64,000 nt of DNA from Nautilus pompilius (lineage: Eukaryota; Mollusca; Cephalopoda; Nautilida; Nautilidae). Made by a program: the position numbers and the translations under genes. Location: contig JACATO010000055.1 of NCBI GenBank assembly GCA_018389105.1, positions 1-64,000 of the forward strand. Reading direction: 5' to 3'. Below, piece after piece: positions 1 through 11,204 of this stretch (its first letter is position 1; each line of letters starts with the position of its first letter). The notes under the pieces were generated by a model that worked only from the letters and a program-made list of their open reading frames with translations, had not been told where the DNA came from and did no database searches.

Positions 1-1279
1 GGATACAGCAAAACAAGTTTTCTTTGCATTCCCTCAGGTTCGTGTATGAATGCGAACTAGAACCTCCTTCCTATGTTCTCAACAGCAGCTGAAGTCTTTA
101 AAATCGGCTCTTTTAATTTATTCAAAGGACCAATCAACAGCCGCATGTAAATTTCGCATCCCTCATATCGCATTCAGGAGGGTTCAGTGTATCTGCAACT
201 ATATCATGGTTAAACGACGGCCCATAACCGATTATAATTATAGGGGGGTTTACTTCTCGTTGATTGAAAAGCCGGTGGCAGTAATGGAAACTGTCGGGAT
301 CTTCTGCTGCTCTTGCTCTCATTGTTGGAAACAACGCAGAATCTGGGCAACAACTGCCGCCCAGAAAGTCGACCGTTTGATCTGGGGATAACCCTGATAT
401 TTTATCAATTAATAACGTTGAAATTCGCTGGTTTCCAGAAGTTAACACTCAATCGAGCAAACAGAAGGAATCTACTAAACGGTTCAAGTTTTTCTGTACT
501 AAACGTCCAACACTAACCACTCTTCGTGCAACGAAACTTTTATTAAAGAGATTATTTAGATGAGTTCCGGTAGAGATATGCAAATTAGCTTTGGTACGAT
601 GATAAAGAAAAACTGGCTTGTCTGGGATGTTAGTTTTGAAGGGCAGCTCGGTAGCCATAGTCTCTTGGAGGATTGTCTACAGTAGAAAGCTGTTGGTGAG
701 ATAGAGATGGACAGTCACAGACCCAGGTGGCCGAATGACCGAATGCGAAAAACAAAAAGAAGAAAAAGCGGGTTTCCTCGGCTGTGGAGACAATTTCAAG
801 TGTGCGAAGATATTGTCTGGAGACCAGTTCGAGGTCGACTACGAGTCACAGCCTCAGCGGACGATGGCTCGGTGTCTCTTTTGGCTCCGCGAAGCAGAAC
901 TTCACCACCGACTAGACTTGCTTCTGATCTCTCCGCGGCCACAGGGAGGTTATCAGCCGCAAGTTGCTGCATAAAAGAGGGCTCTATGCGAGACGACCCG
1001 TGTTCCCCTTGACCCGCCGTCATGAACGGGAGCCGTTGGCGAACAATGCTGATGAGCCGAGATTTATAACCGTCCATGTGGAACTCACCGTACGTGGGCC
1101 CACAGACATCACAGAGAGAAGACCCCACGGTCGTGGAAGGGAGGGGCAAAGGTTCCGCGCAGAATTTCATCGGGCAGACGTACGGCTTTGCCTGTGTTTC
1201 AGGGAGATAACCCGACTGGGCCAATTATACGGGCGACAATTTGAGTACGGCATTTTGACGTAGTCCGAGGGGTTCAGAG
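1..1279. other. Unassigned sequence, CpG-rich from about 700
   Basis: The first 660 bases show no recognisable feature. From about 700 to 1260 the sequence is clearly richer in GC and CpG. There, overlapping frames stay open on both strands: 142 codons on minus at 796-1224 and about 100 codons on plus at 707-1012. Neither has a domain I recognise. Openness on both strands of GC-rich DNA is expected by composition, so I do not call a gene. Confidence 0.5.
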
Positions 1280-1280
1280 C

Positions 1281-1745
1281 TTCGAGACTTTCATACCGTA
1301 ATGGGCCAGCGTAGGTCCGTGCCCACTTGGGGCTCGTGTGATGGACCTGTCGACTGTGTCTTTTACCGCGTGTAATATGCCAGCGCAAGAGTCGTGCCAC
1401 TGTGGTGATGGACTTCACTGTGCGTGTAATATGGCCAGCGCGGTTCCCCCGAGAGTCCGTGCCACTCGGGGCTCGTTGCTCGACTTCGAGACTGTGTCTT
1501 TACCCGTAATATGGGCCAGCGCGTTCCTCCCGAGAGTCCGTGCCACTCGGGGCTTCTGTGATCGACCTTCGAGGACTGTGTCTTTACCCGTGTAATATGG
1601 CCAGCCGCGTTCTCCCGAGAGTCCGTGCCACTCGGGGCTCGTGTGTCGACCTTCGAGACTGTGTCTTTACCCGTGTAATATGGCCAGCGCGTTCGAGAGT
1701 CCACTGGGGCTCGTGTGATGATCCTCGTCACCGTGTAATATGGCC
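1281..1745. repeat. Degenerate minisatellite, 54-85 bp units
   Basis: About six to seven head-to-tail units share the blocks TGTAATATGGCCAGCGCG, GAGAGTCCGTGCCACTCGGG and CGAGACTGTGTCTTTACCC. The TAAT anchors fall near 1297, 1371, 1425, 1506, 1591, 1674 and 1734, so spacing is 74, 54, 81, 85, 83 and 60 bases. The three central units are full length. The outer ones carry deletions. Reading frames crossing the array are by-products of the repeat. Confidence 0.93.
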
Positions 1746-2699
1746 TTTCCACCGGTCCGTGGGATGCTCACGAAGACGTGTTGCTTCCATCCAACTTCCT
1801 CCAAGATCTGCAGACTTCTTTGATAAGACAATGGACTTTACTGCCGACTGCTCTCCTTGACAGGGTTATAAGCAACAAGCGAAGTCTCTGTGAGTCATGT
1901 AGGGCAGCCAGGGAAACCCACCTGCCTTATCCGCTACCATCGATTAATCTTTGTTTTACATTGTTTAGACCCGAATTCTCTCTTGTTTGCCTGTTCCTTT
2001 GATAAAAGCCGCGCCGCCCACAGAGGCGGTTGTGACGGTCGTCGGGCGAATAAAACCTTAACCGTCTTTTTTGGAAATGTTCCTCATCGCTTAATTTTGG
2101 TAAACCGGTGTATTTCGCGGAGTCGGTCGGGAAACTGCTAATGCTGGAAAGTGAATCTGAGTCCGGTTCATGGTTAATGCGGTGTCACCAAGATAGCAAA
2201 ATAAATTCAAGATGAAACAACGCACTTCCGAAATAAATACAGATATGCAGGTATATTTATAATACTTTAGAAAGGGGCGGTTATTTTAAATACAGTTACT
2301 GCTCAAACAGCGAGAAGTGTGCAATCTATCATTTCCCGTTATGTAACACACCGTCTACATCAGGCGCCATTTATCCCTTATGGCGAAAGCCAGGGTTTTA
2401 AAAAAAAAGAGGTATTTTCTGCAGACTGTCAGGAGATTTTGTCCCCACCGTTTTGAATCTTTAAGTGTAACAAGGTGTCAGGGTGCACATTAAATTAGAG
2501 AACTAATGTATAATTTTATAGCAATAATATCAAGTCCATTAAGGGAAAGAAAACGGATGCGTGACCTCTATCCGATGAAAATAGCCCTCAACAAAACGAT
2601 TGGGAAAACGAAAGGGTCGTACTTATAATAAGAGATTATATAGAAATTATGAGATCGGGGATTACCTGTGTTGTCTACAACGAAGTCAATCCTCAAGGG
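1746..2699. other. Unassigned AT-rich sequence
   Basis: No gene, RNA or repeat was recognised here. The stretch is AT-rich with short homopolymers, and its frames are short. Confidence 0.5.
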
Positions 2700-2970
2700 G
2701 AAGGGTACGTAGTGCAGCGATTGTCCGCTAAGAAGCGCTAATAACTCTCGGCCTCGAAGGACTCCGCCGTCCCGACTTCTACAGAGGAAGGGGTGTCTAC
2801 TTACTGGAACTCTTCACGTGAAAGAAAACTCTCCCGGTCGACTGAAGAATGGCCAGAAAAAAACCACGCCAAACCGAGCTGGTTCCGACTGGGATTCGAG
2901 CTCGGGACCCCGACCATATTGACCCAGTAGCCCAGCCGTCGTATCTCCGACAGACAACATAGCACGTTTA
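2700..2970 (-). mobile_element. tRNA-derived SINE, copy 1
   Basis: On the minus strand a tRNA-like head carries the B-box core CTCGAATCCCAGTC at about 2890-2905. A body follows with GAGTTTTCTTTCACGTGAAG, then GAGTTCCAGTA and GTCGGGA. The same blocks in the same order occur on the plus strand at 16.35-16.6 kb, which is why I call an interspersed tRNA-derived SINE rather than a tRNA gene. The cloverleaf is not intact. Boundaries are approximate, and no tail or target duplication was resolved. Confidence 0.55.
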
Positions 2971-3539
2971 AAACGTTCGTTGTCACAGAAAGATTACCAT
3001 TCTGTTTTTTGTGCCGATCATCGCAAATATCCCAGTGGTCGTGAAGCGCTGTTCCGATCATCCGAAATAATTCTGGGTAATTTTTTTTCCTTTCCGTTTT
3101 AATTTAAAATAAATATCTTTATTCGAAAATATCAGGTGAAGAAAGTCCAACCCCTGTCTCGGACTGCCTTTGTGATTCACAGAAAGACTGTTTTTTTTTG
3201 TTGTTGTTGTTGTTTTCAGAACTAGACGGTAATAATGAAAACCAGCAGATTCTTTATATCAGGGGGCCCATAGAACATTTGTCTTTTGACCAGCGAGCCA
3301 TGAGTTTTAAATCTCCTAAAATCTCATCACTGTTATTAATATTAGCTATTTTACAAGCTGAAAATATTGTTGTAAAACACGTTAAATAAATATGTTCTTG
3401 TATGTAAAAAAGATTTTTTATTAAAGAAAAATTCGTGTAATTAGTCTTTATCTTTTTTTTTAAATGAATTTATTTAACAAAAAAAAGGGGAAATGTGTGT
3501 TGGTGTGCGAAACAGTCTAGTTATGTAACTCAAATTTAT
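2971..3539. other. Unassigned AT-rich sequence with (GTT)n
   Basis: AT-rich DNA with a short GTT run near 3200-3217 and several T and A homopolymers. No coding signal was seen up to the LINE fragment that begins near 3540. Confidence 0.5.
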
Positions 3540-3559
3540 CCACCAGATATTTTGATATC

Positions 3560-4415
3560 GTGGAATACATCTCAGCCAACGTTACTATCAATGGAGGCTT
3601 CAACATTAACTTGACATCTTTATATGCACGAGATGGTTGCAAAAACATTACAACAGAATTAGATCATATTCCTAATGCAAGACAATCACTCTTAGCTGGC
3701 AATTTTAATGTCAAACACCCTCACTGGGGCAGCACAAAGACAAATCAGTCAGGTACAAGATTACAGGAATGGATTAATGATCATGATCTCATTGTCCTCA
3801 AAAACAAAGAACACACCTACCAGTACCTCTGAACAAATAGACTCAATATATATCACAATCACTAACCCAGACATGGTGGCCAGAGTCAATGAGTGGAGAG
3901 TTCTTCATTATTCACTTGGCTCTGATCATTTTTCTATAGTAACCTGCATAGAATATCCAGGAGTTAAAAGAAACATTCAAGCACAGCCCAAATGGGACAT
4001 CAGAAAAGCAAACTGGCAGCTATTCAGTTCGGTTATTCAGCAAAAAGCAGCTTATGTTAGTATCTCAAGTAAACAGCAGATGAACGTTGATGAAAAAGTT
4101 GAAGTTGTCACATCTTGCATAATCAATGCTGCAGAGGAAAGCTATTCCCTAACAAGACCCTATATATACCCCCAAACGCCGTGGTGCAATGAAGAGATTG
4201 TCAGGGAGCGCCAAATAAAAAGGAAAGCAAGATGGGAGTGGAAAAAATCACACTATCAAAAAACGTTTGCTTACAAAAGACAACAAGCTGTAGTCAGAAG
4301 AATCATAAAACTAACAAAAAGTAGCTCATGGAAAGATTTCAATGGTTCAATCAATCGAGATACCCCTTCATGCATCATCTGGAAAAGAATCAAGGCTATC
4401 AATGGTTCAAGATGA
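3560..4415 (+). pseudogene. LINE endonuclease domain remnant, frameshifted
   Basis: Two overlapping frames (3560-3832, then 3708-4415) together give the C-terminal part of an exonuclease-endonuclease-phosphatase domain, which nicks target DNA for LINE insertion. The visible motifs are LLAGNFNVKHPHWGS, where the usual acidic GDFN motif has become GNFN, and later GSDHFSIV, the conserved SDH box. A frameshift near 3825 joins them: the first frame stops while the second continues with SEQIDSIYITI. The segment after 3980 has the basic, poorly conserved linker typical between endonuclease and RT. The Asp-to-Asn change and missing N-terminus mean the domain is dead. Confidence 0.8.
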
Positions 4416-5588
4416 CCTATCAAAACAGCTTTGGAGCATGAGGGTAAAATTGTCACAGATCTTCAAAACCAGGCCCACTTATTTGGAGAACATTATTCTG
4501 AAAAAATGCAGTATTTTGGATTCTTCAATCAATCCTAAGTTATTTTCGGATACAGATAGTCTAATCAACCAATCTATAGACCATCTCTGTGATAGAAAAG
4601 ACATATATGATCATCCCTTCACAGTGGAAGAGCTCGATCTTGGACTTGCTGAGCTTTCCAACTCAGCTACTGGAGATGATAAGATCCACAACCAAATGCT
4701 TAAAGATTTACCATCAATGGAAAATACATGATACTTTCACTCTTCAATGACATCTGGAAACAGGGAAAGTACCCTTCATCATGGAAGATTAGTAAAATTA
4801 TTCCTTTGATAAAACCTAATCATGATAAGCAAAAAATTAAGTCTTGCAGACCAATAGCTCTCACATCCTGTCTAGGCAAGCTATTTGAAAGACTCATTAA
4901 CACCCGCTTGAACTGGAGACTACACGAAGATCAAGTCTTCCACCACTCACAATGTGGATTCCGACCAAAGACTGGAATTGTTGATGCTCTAATGAAAATC
5001 ACTGAGCAGTGTCACAAAAGTCTGTTCAACAAGGAATATACTGTTTTAGTTTCAATTCATCTCGAAGGTGCCTTTGATAAGGTATGGTGGGAGGATCTCA
5101 TCACTAAGGCAGTAGAAATTGGAATAGCAGGGAACATGTTAAAATAAATAAGAAGCTTCCTAAATAAAAGATACATTATTCAAGTTTCTGATCAAACATC
5201 GAAGCAATTTCACATCAGTACTGGCACACCACAAGGCGCAGTTCTGAGTCCAACAATTTTAAATATCATGATGTATGATCTCCCCTCCATCATTCCAAAG
5301 CATGCTCTCAAATTACTTATGCTGATGATGGTACCCATCATCATCACTCAAAGCAATCTAGACTTTATTGTCACTAAGCTTAATCAGTGCATGGCTTCCA
5401 TTGACACCTGGGCGAACAAATGGAAACTCAAAGTCTCCAAAGAAAGACAGAGTACACTGTTATCAACAAAAGGAGAAAACACCAACGACCTAACCTTAAT
5501 CCTCATTGACAATATTCAAGCTTCTGTTACATTTCAGTGGATACCAAGCCATGCGGGAACCAGTGGAAATAAAAGGACGTACAACTGA
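4342..5588 (+). pseudogene. LINE reverse transcriptase remnant, frameshifted
   Basis: RT blocks occur in the expected order over three main frames (4342-4731, 4728-5147, 5268-5588). Visible blocks are ATGDDKIHNQMLK, then WKISKIIPLIKP, RPIALTSCLGKLFERLIN, QCGFRPKTG, the A block VSIHLEGAFDKVWW and the B block GTPQGAVLSPT. In the A block a His stands where the first catalytic Asp is expected. The YADD catalytic box is present at 5318-5329 but in a different frame from the surrounding open frame, showing a frameshift just before it. A stop at 5145 interrupts the conserved helix after block A. After about 5510 the frame passes into FQWIPSHAGTSGN, an RNase H C-terminal motif, so the RT thumb and most of RNase H are deleted. 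Confidence 0.85.
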
Positions 5589-5829
5589 CAGAGTTAGCAA
5601 CAAAAAGTGGACCCGTCAACAAGCCTATGGAATCTATAGCTTTTCTCAAATGTGAAGTCAATCAGCCAACTCTCAATATTTGGAAAAATCGTTTGCGAGA
5701 CGAGACAAAAGGTAGAGCCTACTATTCCCTACAAGAGAAGCCAAACTTGGTAAGATACAGGAACAAGTAATTTTATCACAACTGAGATTGCAGCACTTTC
5801 CTTGCTAGAGCTACCTGTACAAACTCCAC

Positions 5830-6051
5830 TTGGCTCAAGATGCAACCTGTCCACTCTGCAAATCCGCAGATGAAACAATCAAACATATTGTGTATGACCG
5901 TCAAGAATTACAACACCTCAGACATCTCGACACAACCAAGACATTCAAAGAAATTCTTAAGAATAGGAACAATGAATGGGCTATCATTACATCACTAATC
6001 AATGAAAGGAAACTAAGGGTCCATGCAAAGACCATGTTGTCGGACGCATGA
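5830..6051 (+). pseudogene. LINE C-terminal CCHC-like domain remnant
   Basis: This 73-codon frame contains CPLCKSADETIKHIV, which fits the CxxC...H zinc-knuckle-like motif at the C-terminus of I/Jockey ORF2 proteins. The usual final Cys is replaced in the sequence IVYDR. It lies about 240 bases after the RNase H scrap, in line with the rest of the element, and ends just before the simple-sequence tail. Frameshifts and stops between 5588 and 5830 separate it from the RT part. Confidence 0.7.
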
Positions 6052-6099
6052 TTTACATAATAATGATAATAATTTAACAAAAAAGTACAAGTCCTAAAA

Positions 6100-8073
6100 T
6101 TATAAAATATTAGAAATTACCAAAATATATAATCAGTGTTCTTGGTGAACTTCATTTTTGAAAACAGTTGCTCACACATGTAGGTACTTCCAAATATACA
6201 CGCCATCTTTTTTGCATGATCTACTAAATTTGAATAAATTCCAGTTTCCATAACATACTTTTGGTAAAATTCCAATAAGGAAACCCCTTCTGCATGGAAT
6301 TTTGATTTCATAAGTTCTCTGGTTTGAAGCTCAATGAGTTCCATCTGAACTTTTTCAGGAAAACTGTCCACTTCTATATCAAAAGGTGTTACAAACAGCT
6401 TTAAATTCCCTTTGTATGTACGAGTGTCTGCAAAACGGGAGGAAAGCTGAGTCTTTAGTTCACGTATAACAGACACATACATCCAAATGTCATTGGGTTG
6501 ATTTTTCTGCAGCAGTGGAAAGTGAGCAAAATTATAATTTTCAAGCTGGCATTCGCAGAGCCGAAGTTTCATCTCAGATGCCATAATGTGCTCGTAAAGT
6601 ACATTCACTAGCTGACTGCATCCTTGTAGCTGCAGATTTAGCTTATTTAAATGTGAAATAATATCCACTAAAAATGAAAGATTTGAGAGCCACGCAGGAT
6701 CACGGAACTGTGATGCATTCGTGTTTTCACTCTCGAAAATTATAGCAATCTCCTCACGAAGTTCATAAACCCGTTCTAACATAGCACCTCGGCTTAGCCA
6801 GCGAACTTCACAGTAGTACAATAAATCATAGTATTGTGTATTTTCTTCCAATAATAGTTGGTGGAATTGTCGATGATTCAGACCTTGAGATAATATGAAG
6901 TTTGCTATTTTCACGACTACTTGCATTATTTCTTGCATTCCTGAAGCCTTAGCACACAATGCATCCTGATGAATAATACAGTGCAATTTGATAATTTTGT
7001 TTTGAATGCCAGTGTCTTGCATGTATTTCTCTAGAAGTGCTACACCACCTCCATTTTCACTACCATAGCAGGGGCACCATCCGAAATGTTCTCCAGTAGC
7101 ATTTCCCTTGAACGATACAAGTTGAACAAATTCTTCCACAATTTCGAATTGAGTTGCCACCGCGCAGATATTGCAAGCTGAGCAGTCTTTTACACCACTA
7201 CTGTCATCTCCAGTGCCACAGAAAAATATTGGAATCTTTCACAGCAGTCACGTGGTGATTGCTTCACATCAAGGGGCATCTCTTCAACTCGTCGCGTTAC
7301 TGTTCTTGCAGAGAGACTGATATTAGAAAATAAATTCTTCTGATCAGGGCATAAAATATCAGCCACATCCATCAAGCACTCCTTGACAAATTCCCCATCC
7401 GTGAAAGTCTTCATGTTCTTAGCTATTAATGAACTTACTGCATAACTAGCACGTGTATTTCTCTGTGATTCGGCGCTTTGTTTGGTGAACAGTGAACGTT
7501 GAGTTTTCAGACTTGTTTTCTGCTGATTGGTTTTGTCATTTCTTATCCGTCCAGGTAGCTCACTGTACCTCTTGTGTTTGGTTTCGTAGTGACGTTTTGA
7601 GTTATATTCTTTGTTGACAGCTACCGTATCATGGCAGATGCAAGCACACTGGGTTGCTGTTATATTCCACAAAGAAATACACTTCTGTCCATTTTTCTTG
7701 GAACATTCGAAACTCAGTATCTACTTTTGTACGTTTTTCTGCCATTTTGTGATTCAGCACTGAACAAAATATAAAAAGAAGATAAACACAAAGTTCTTGT
7801 ATAGATTCGATCTATAAGAGATTTCCACAAGTTACTAGGTGGTCTCTCCCCTCTGCTCACACCTCACACGAAGGACTTTTATATCTCCATCTCTAAGCAC
7901 GTTATTTGCACAATATACAACAATTCAGTTCACTAATTAAAATTTAGCAGACACAAATTAGTGGGTTTATTCATTAATGCAGGGTTAATGTCACGTGCGT
8001 GGTTTGCGAGCACTGGGCCATTAACTTGTACATTTGATCAAAGTACTGGCGGGCCGTAGGTTTGCGACCCATG
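6100..8073 (-). mobile_element. hAT DNA transposon relic, one end preserved
   Basis: The body holds a hAT-family transposase pseudogene on the minus strand. At its promoter-side end, minus-strand sequence from 8073 inward begins CATGGGTCGCAAACCTACGG followed by CCCGCC. This closely matches the CAGGGGTC..CAAAC..GGCCCGC terminal inverted repeats of Charlie-like hAT elements. The opposite terminus was not found: the transposase frame runs out at 6117, close to the LINE tail, so the 3' end is probably deleted. The matching 8-bp target duplication could not be identified. Confidence 0.75.
6117..7745 (-). pseudogene. hAT (ZBED/GTF2IRD2-like) transposase pseudogene
   Basis: This is a cut-and-paste transposase of the hAT group whose domesticated relatives include ZBED and GTF2IRD2 proteins. 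I place the start at the ATG at 7745, whose frame begins MAEKRTKVDTEFRMFQ and continues as the BED-finger lead-in until a stop near 7635. A frameshift moves to the frame at 7672-7190 (CICHDTVAVNKEYNSKRHYE, a BED-type zinc finger, then FSVALE). A second shift leads to 7160-6117. The DGAPAM block of the catalytic core is present near 7055-7080 but out of frame with the surrounding protein. The last frame has CEVRWLSRG and ends with CEQLFSKMKFTK, the start of the hAT dimerisation motif, then is cut off. Three frameshifts plus C-terminal loss make it inactive. Confidence 0.85.
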
Positions 8074-8081
8074 CTTTAGTT

Positions 8082-9199
8082 AGTAATACTAACAGAAGTG
8101 GTTGGAAATTACACGAATTAACTGAATTTTATGTAGTTTGGTTTTAAATTAATTTTAGAAAAGTTTCTTCCCTAATTCAGATATCGAAAAGATGGTAGAT
8201 TAGTGTGAAAGACTGATGGTGTCCCTTGTTTTCTTCAAACATTACAGACCGGATGACGTTACCTTTTGATGACATTATGAGGGAATGTGTTCCTTTGAGA
8301 ATTCGAAGAAAGAGGTCTCGTTTCGTCACACATGGCGAGGATGGGCGATCGACGTTAACAGACGCTGCTGTCACTGTTGAAATCAGTCTTCGTATCGAAT
8401 CATCTATTCAGCGACACAGGTGATAGGCTTCAAACGAGCTACTGGGTAGAAGTTGTCGTTTACCCGGTAGCAGCTCCAGCGAGAAAAAAACAAAAGTGAG
8501 TGTTGTAATAATTTTGGTCGCTACTGTATATCAGTAATTAGTGTATCGCTGATTAGCCGATTGCTGAAGCACGAAACATACTAGCCACTTTTTGGTGCTC
8601 AAGCGACCGCTAATTAGTTTGCAGCAGGTCTGTGAAGCCACGTTTCCGATTTGAATTGTGGTACAAACGCACGTGGACAACAGCGATGACTGAAACAACG
8701 AGTAACGGGCAACTGGTGGTTAATCTCCTTACCAGCGTTTTAAGGGTACGTAACTCGGCCTGCAGAATTTGCCCTCTCTTTAACTAAATACCGATCATCG
8801 TGTTGCCAGGAAGATTTATCGTTTACCAATAATGATTATTTAACCTCTAGAATGGTCTGCAAGGAGAAAAAATAGGCTCTGCTGTATAGTATCGCATCGT
8901 AACTAATCAAACATTCTTTTATCGATAGTCTGAAAACCACACCATCTTGTACATTTTAGCTCTTTAGTAGTAAGTACAAAAAGTAGTGACGCACAACTGT
9001 GACGTAAAATCCCACTCTATGCACGATGTTCACAAACACGAGACGCATAACTGAACGCTTTACGAGGTTTTGCTCAACCCTGACTCAACCGAAAGCTACA
9101 CAAGGCCGAGATCAACTATGACATACAAAGATTTTCGCAATCTTCCAGACAGGAGAGTTATGCAGTATCGGAGATTTAGACACGCTGGAATTCCTTTGA
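8082..9199. other. Unassigned sequence
   Basis: No gene or repeat was recognised between the hAT end and the Tc1-like relic. Short frames near 8177-8423 have no recognisable domain. A CRE-like GTGACGTAA lies near 8999. Confidence 0.45.
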
Positions 9200-10250
9200 A
9201 ATGAATATATACAGTATTAGAAAAAAATATCATCTGATAAGCGTATAAAAATTCAAAGCAAATTCCTAGGTAGTGAAGGCTGCTCCATGCGGCACATCGC
9301 AGCCTGACTACATTTTCCAGAAAGGGCTGCATGCAGAACTGCAGAAGGCACTCGAAATCGATACTTTTGCAGATGTATGCAGCAGAGGAAGAAAACCCGA
9401 ACTCTCCAAAAATGAGGTTAAGTACCCGAGGGTGTGATTCTTAAAGAACGGTAAGATGCACATTAGCGCGAAGTGGTGTCAGTGGATGTCTAGCTGCCCG
9501 AAAACCTTTGCTGAGAGGGAGAAACGAAGCTACAAGGTTGAAAGGGACAACAGAAATGGAACAATTGGATGGCCAAACCTGGAAGGATGGGTTCTTTATA
9601 AATGAATCCAAATTTGAACTGTTTGACAACAATCAATGGCAGTTTATTGGAAGGCAGACTGTGAAGCTGTATAACAGTCGGTGTACACCAGTTAGAGTGA
9701 GGTATGCGGGTGGGAGTGGATCAGTACGAGCGTGGGGCTGCATATCAGTCGAGAATGTCAAAGATTTGCATAAAATCGAAGGTCAACAGATTGCCGGCAA
9801 ATACGGAAGGTTCTTTCTCATCCGTCATGCTATTCCCTCAGAAAGACATCACATTGGGCGGCGATTCGTCTTTCAACGAGACAACGGCCCCGAGCATGCA
9901 GCCGGTGTGGTGAAAAACTGTATGGAGCATAAAGAGGCTGATGGAACACTCACAGAGATGCCTGGAATGAGCATCACTGAGACTCTATGGAGTTACAGGG
10001 CTAATGAGAAAAGCAAACGACAACCAAACACCTTGGATGGACTGTGAAAAATGATACAGGGTATTTGTAGCAACATTCCACAGTAACACCCTGAAAACCG
10101 GTATATTGGGGGGTATGTAAAACAAAAGGCCCACATGCCAAACAATAACGCACCTGCATATCGTATTCATTTTGTTTTTGTATATTTTCTGTAGTAATGA
10201 ACTGTCTATGTAATGTGTAATCTCTCAGCTGCAATGACATTATTTATGTA
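9200..10250 (+). pseudogene. Tc1/mariner-like transposase relic, copy A
   Basis: The open part at 9508-10047 contains the DDE core of a Tc1-like transposase, which cuts and rejoins element ends at TA sites. Visible blocks are GFFINESKFELF, VRAWGCISVENV, VFQRDNGPEHA and MSITETLW. The first catalytic Asp of the DES motif is Asn. The second Asp and the final Glu are kept. Only 32 residues separate these two instead of 34, because the PAQSPD-like block has lost residues. Upstream, 9260-9500 matches the helix-turn-helix part of the copy at 28.4 kb (GTAGTGAAGGCTGCTCC..), but with stops and about 70 bases deleted. The shared 3' flank GTATTCATTTTGTTT at 10162 marks the same family. It is inactive. 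Confidence 0.83.
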
Positions 10251-11204
10251 TATCGTGTGTGTCCAGGTCTGTAGGTATATGATTACAAAAAGTATTCGTA
10301 TTGATGGAGTAAATTAGCGGTGTTCATTACGAGGCTCTAGTATTTTGGTCTGGTCATCCAAAAGGGTGAGGAATTTAGTTTTAATTGACTTACGAATGAC
10401 AAAATTAATTATTTACATTAAACTTCGAAGATATCGATAAATAAATAAGTAAATAAATGCAAATAAAAGCAAAAGATAAAGAAAACAAATGTTGAAAATT
10501 GTTGATCTCGATATTGGGCTATCATGGAAGCTGAGATAAGGGGAAACAGTCAGCAAATTGTTTTAAAAGGGAAAAAGATGTCTTCGGGTCGATGGGCTGG
10601 CGGACGCTAAGGAAGCGACCGAAAGACGTCGTTAAATGACGTGCGCGGGTCACGTGTGGGCCCGGCTAATTCTCGAAAATTCCGCCCATCGATGAAAGCT
10701 GTTGTGTCGTTGTATATAATTTCTTTCTTTTCGAAAATCGTACACATCATCAACTTAGGGAACTATTAGTGATAATTATTTTTTAATATTGACATTTTAA
10801 TAACTGCGATGATTTTCCATAGATTTTCCTTCCACAATCAATAACCACTCACTTAAAATCGCATCATTTATCAAAGATGCATTGAGTGGCATTCAAACCG
10901 ACATCGAAGAACTCCCAAGAAATTTATGCTATGAAATAGCAACTACTGAAAATTTTTAATCGATAATTTACTAATCTTCCGCTTGGGAGTTTCTTAAAAT
11001 CAAAATACCAAATTTAAATTTAGAAATTTCTTAATTAAAATAAATTAATATGCTTAGAAGACAAAATGTAGCAATCTATAGAAAGACGGAATAAGAACAA
11101 GGAAAACGAAGAGATGAGAGATAAAGAGGAGAGAAAGAGAGTAAACAGCTCAAAGAGAGGAGAACGAAAAGAAACGACTAAGTAATCCCATTTATCTATA
11201 TATA
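10251..11204. other. Unassigned sequence with a CRE/E-box cluster
   Basis: AT-rich intergenic DNA. The only visible signal is a compact set of bZIP and bHLH type motifs at 10625-10656, listed separately. A TCF/LEF-like ATCAAAG lies near 10870. Confidence 0.45.
10625..10656. promoter_or_regulatory. CRE/E-box motif cluster
   Basis: Within 32 bases lie GACGTC (10625-10630), TGACGTG (10637-10643) and TCACGTG (10650-10656). The first two are CREB/ATF-type half or full sites and the last is a CACGTG E-box. The surrounding 10570-10690 is locally CpG-rich. Function is inferred from motif identity only. Confidence 0.3.

Larger units (their letters stand above)
3540..6075 (+). mobile_element. 5'-truncated I/Jockey-type LINE relic
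   Basis: A non-LTR retrotransposon copy read in several frames. In order it shows the C-terminal half of an endonuclease, reverse transcriptase blocks, a scrap of RNase H and a C-terminal CCHC-like motif. RNase H after the reverse transcriptase points to the I-group rather than plain Jockey. The 3' end is a short ATAATGATAATAAT run near 6055-6075, which resembles the TAA-type tails of I elements. The 5' end is lost, as expected from incomplete reverse transcription. At least four frameshifts or stops, plus deletion between RT and RNase H, make it non-functional. Confidence 0.85.
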
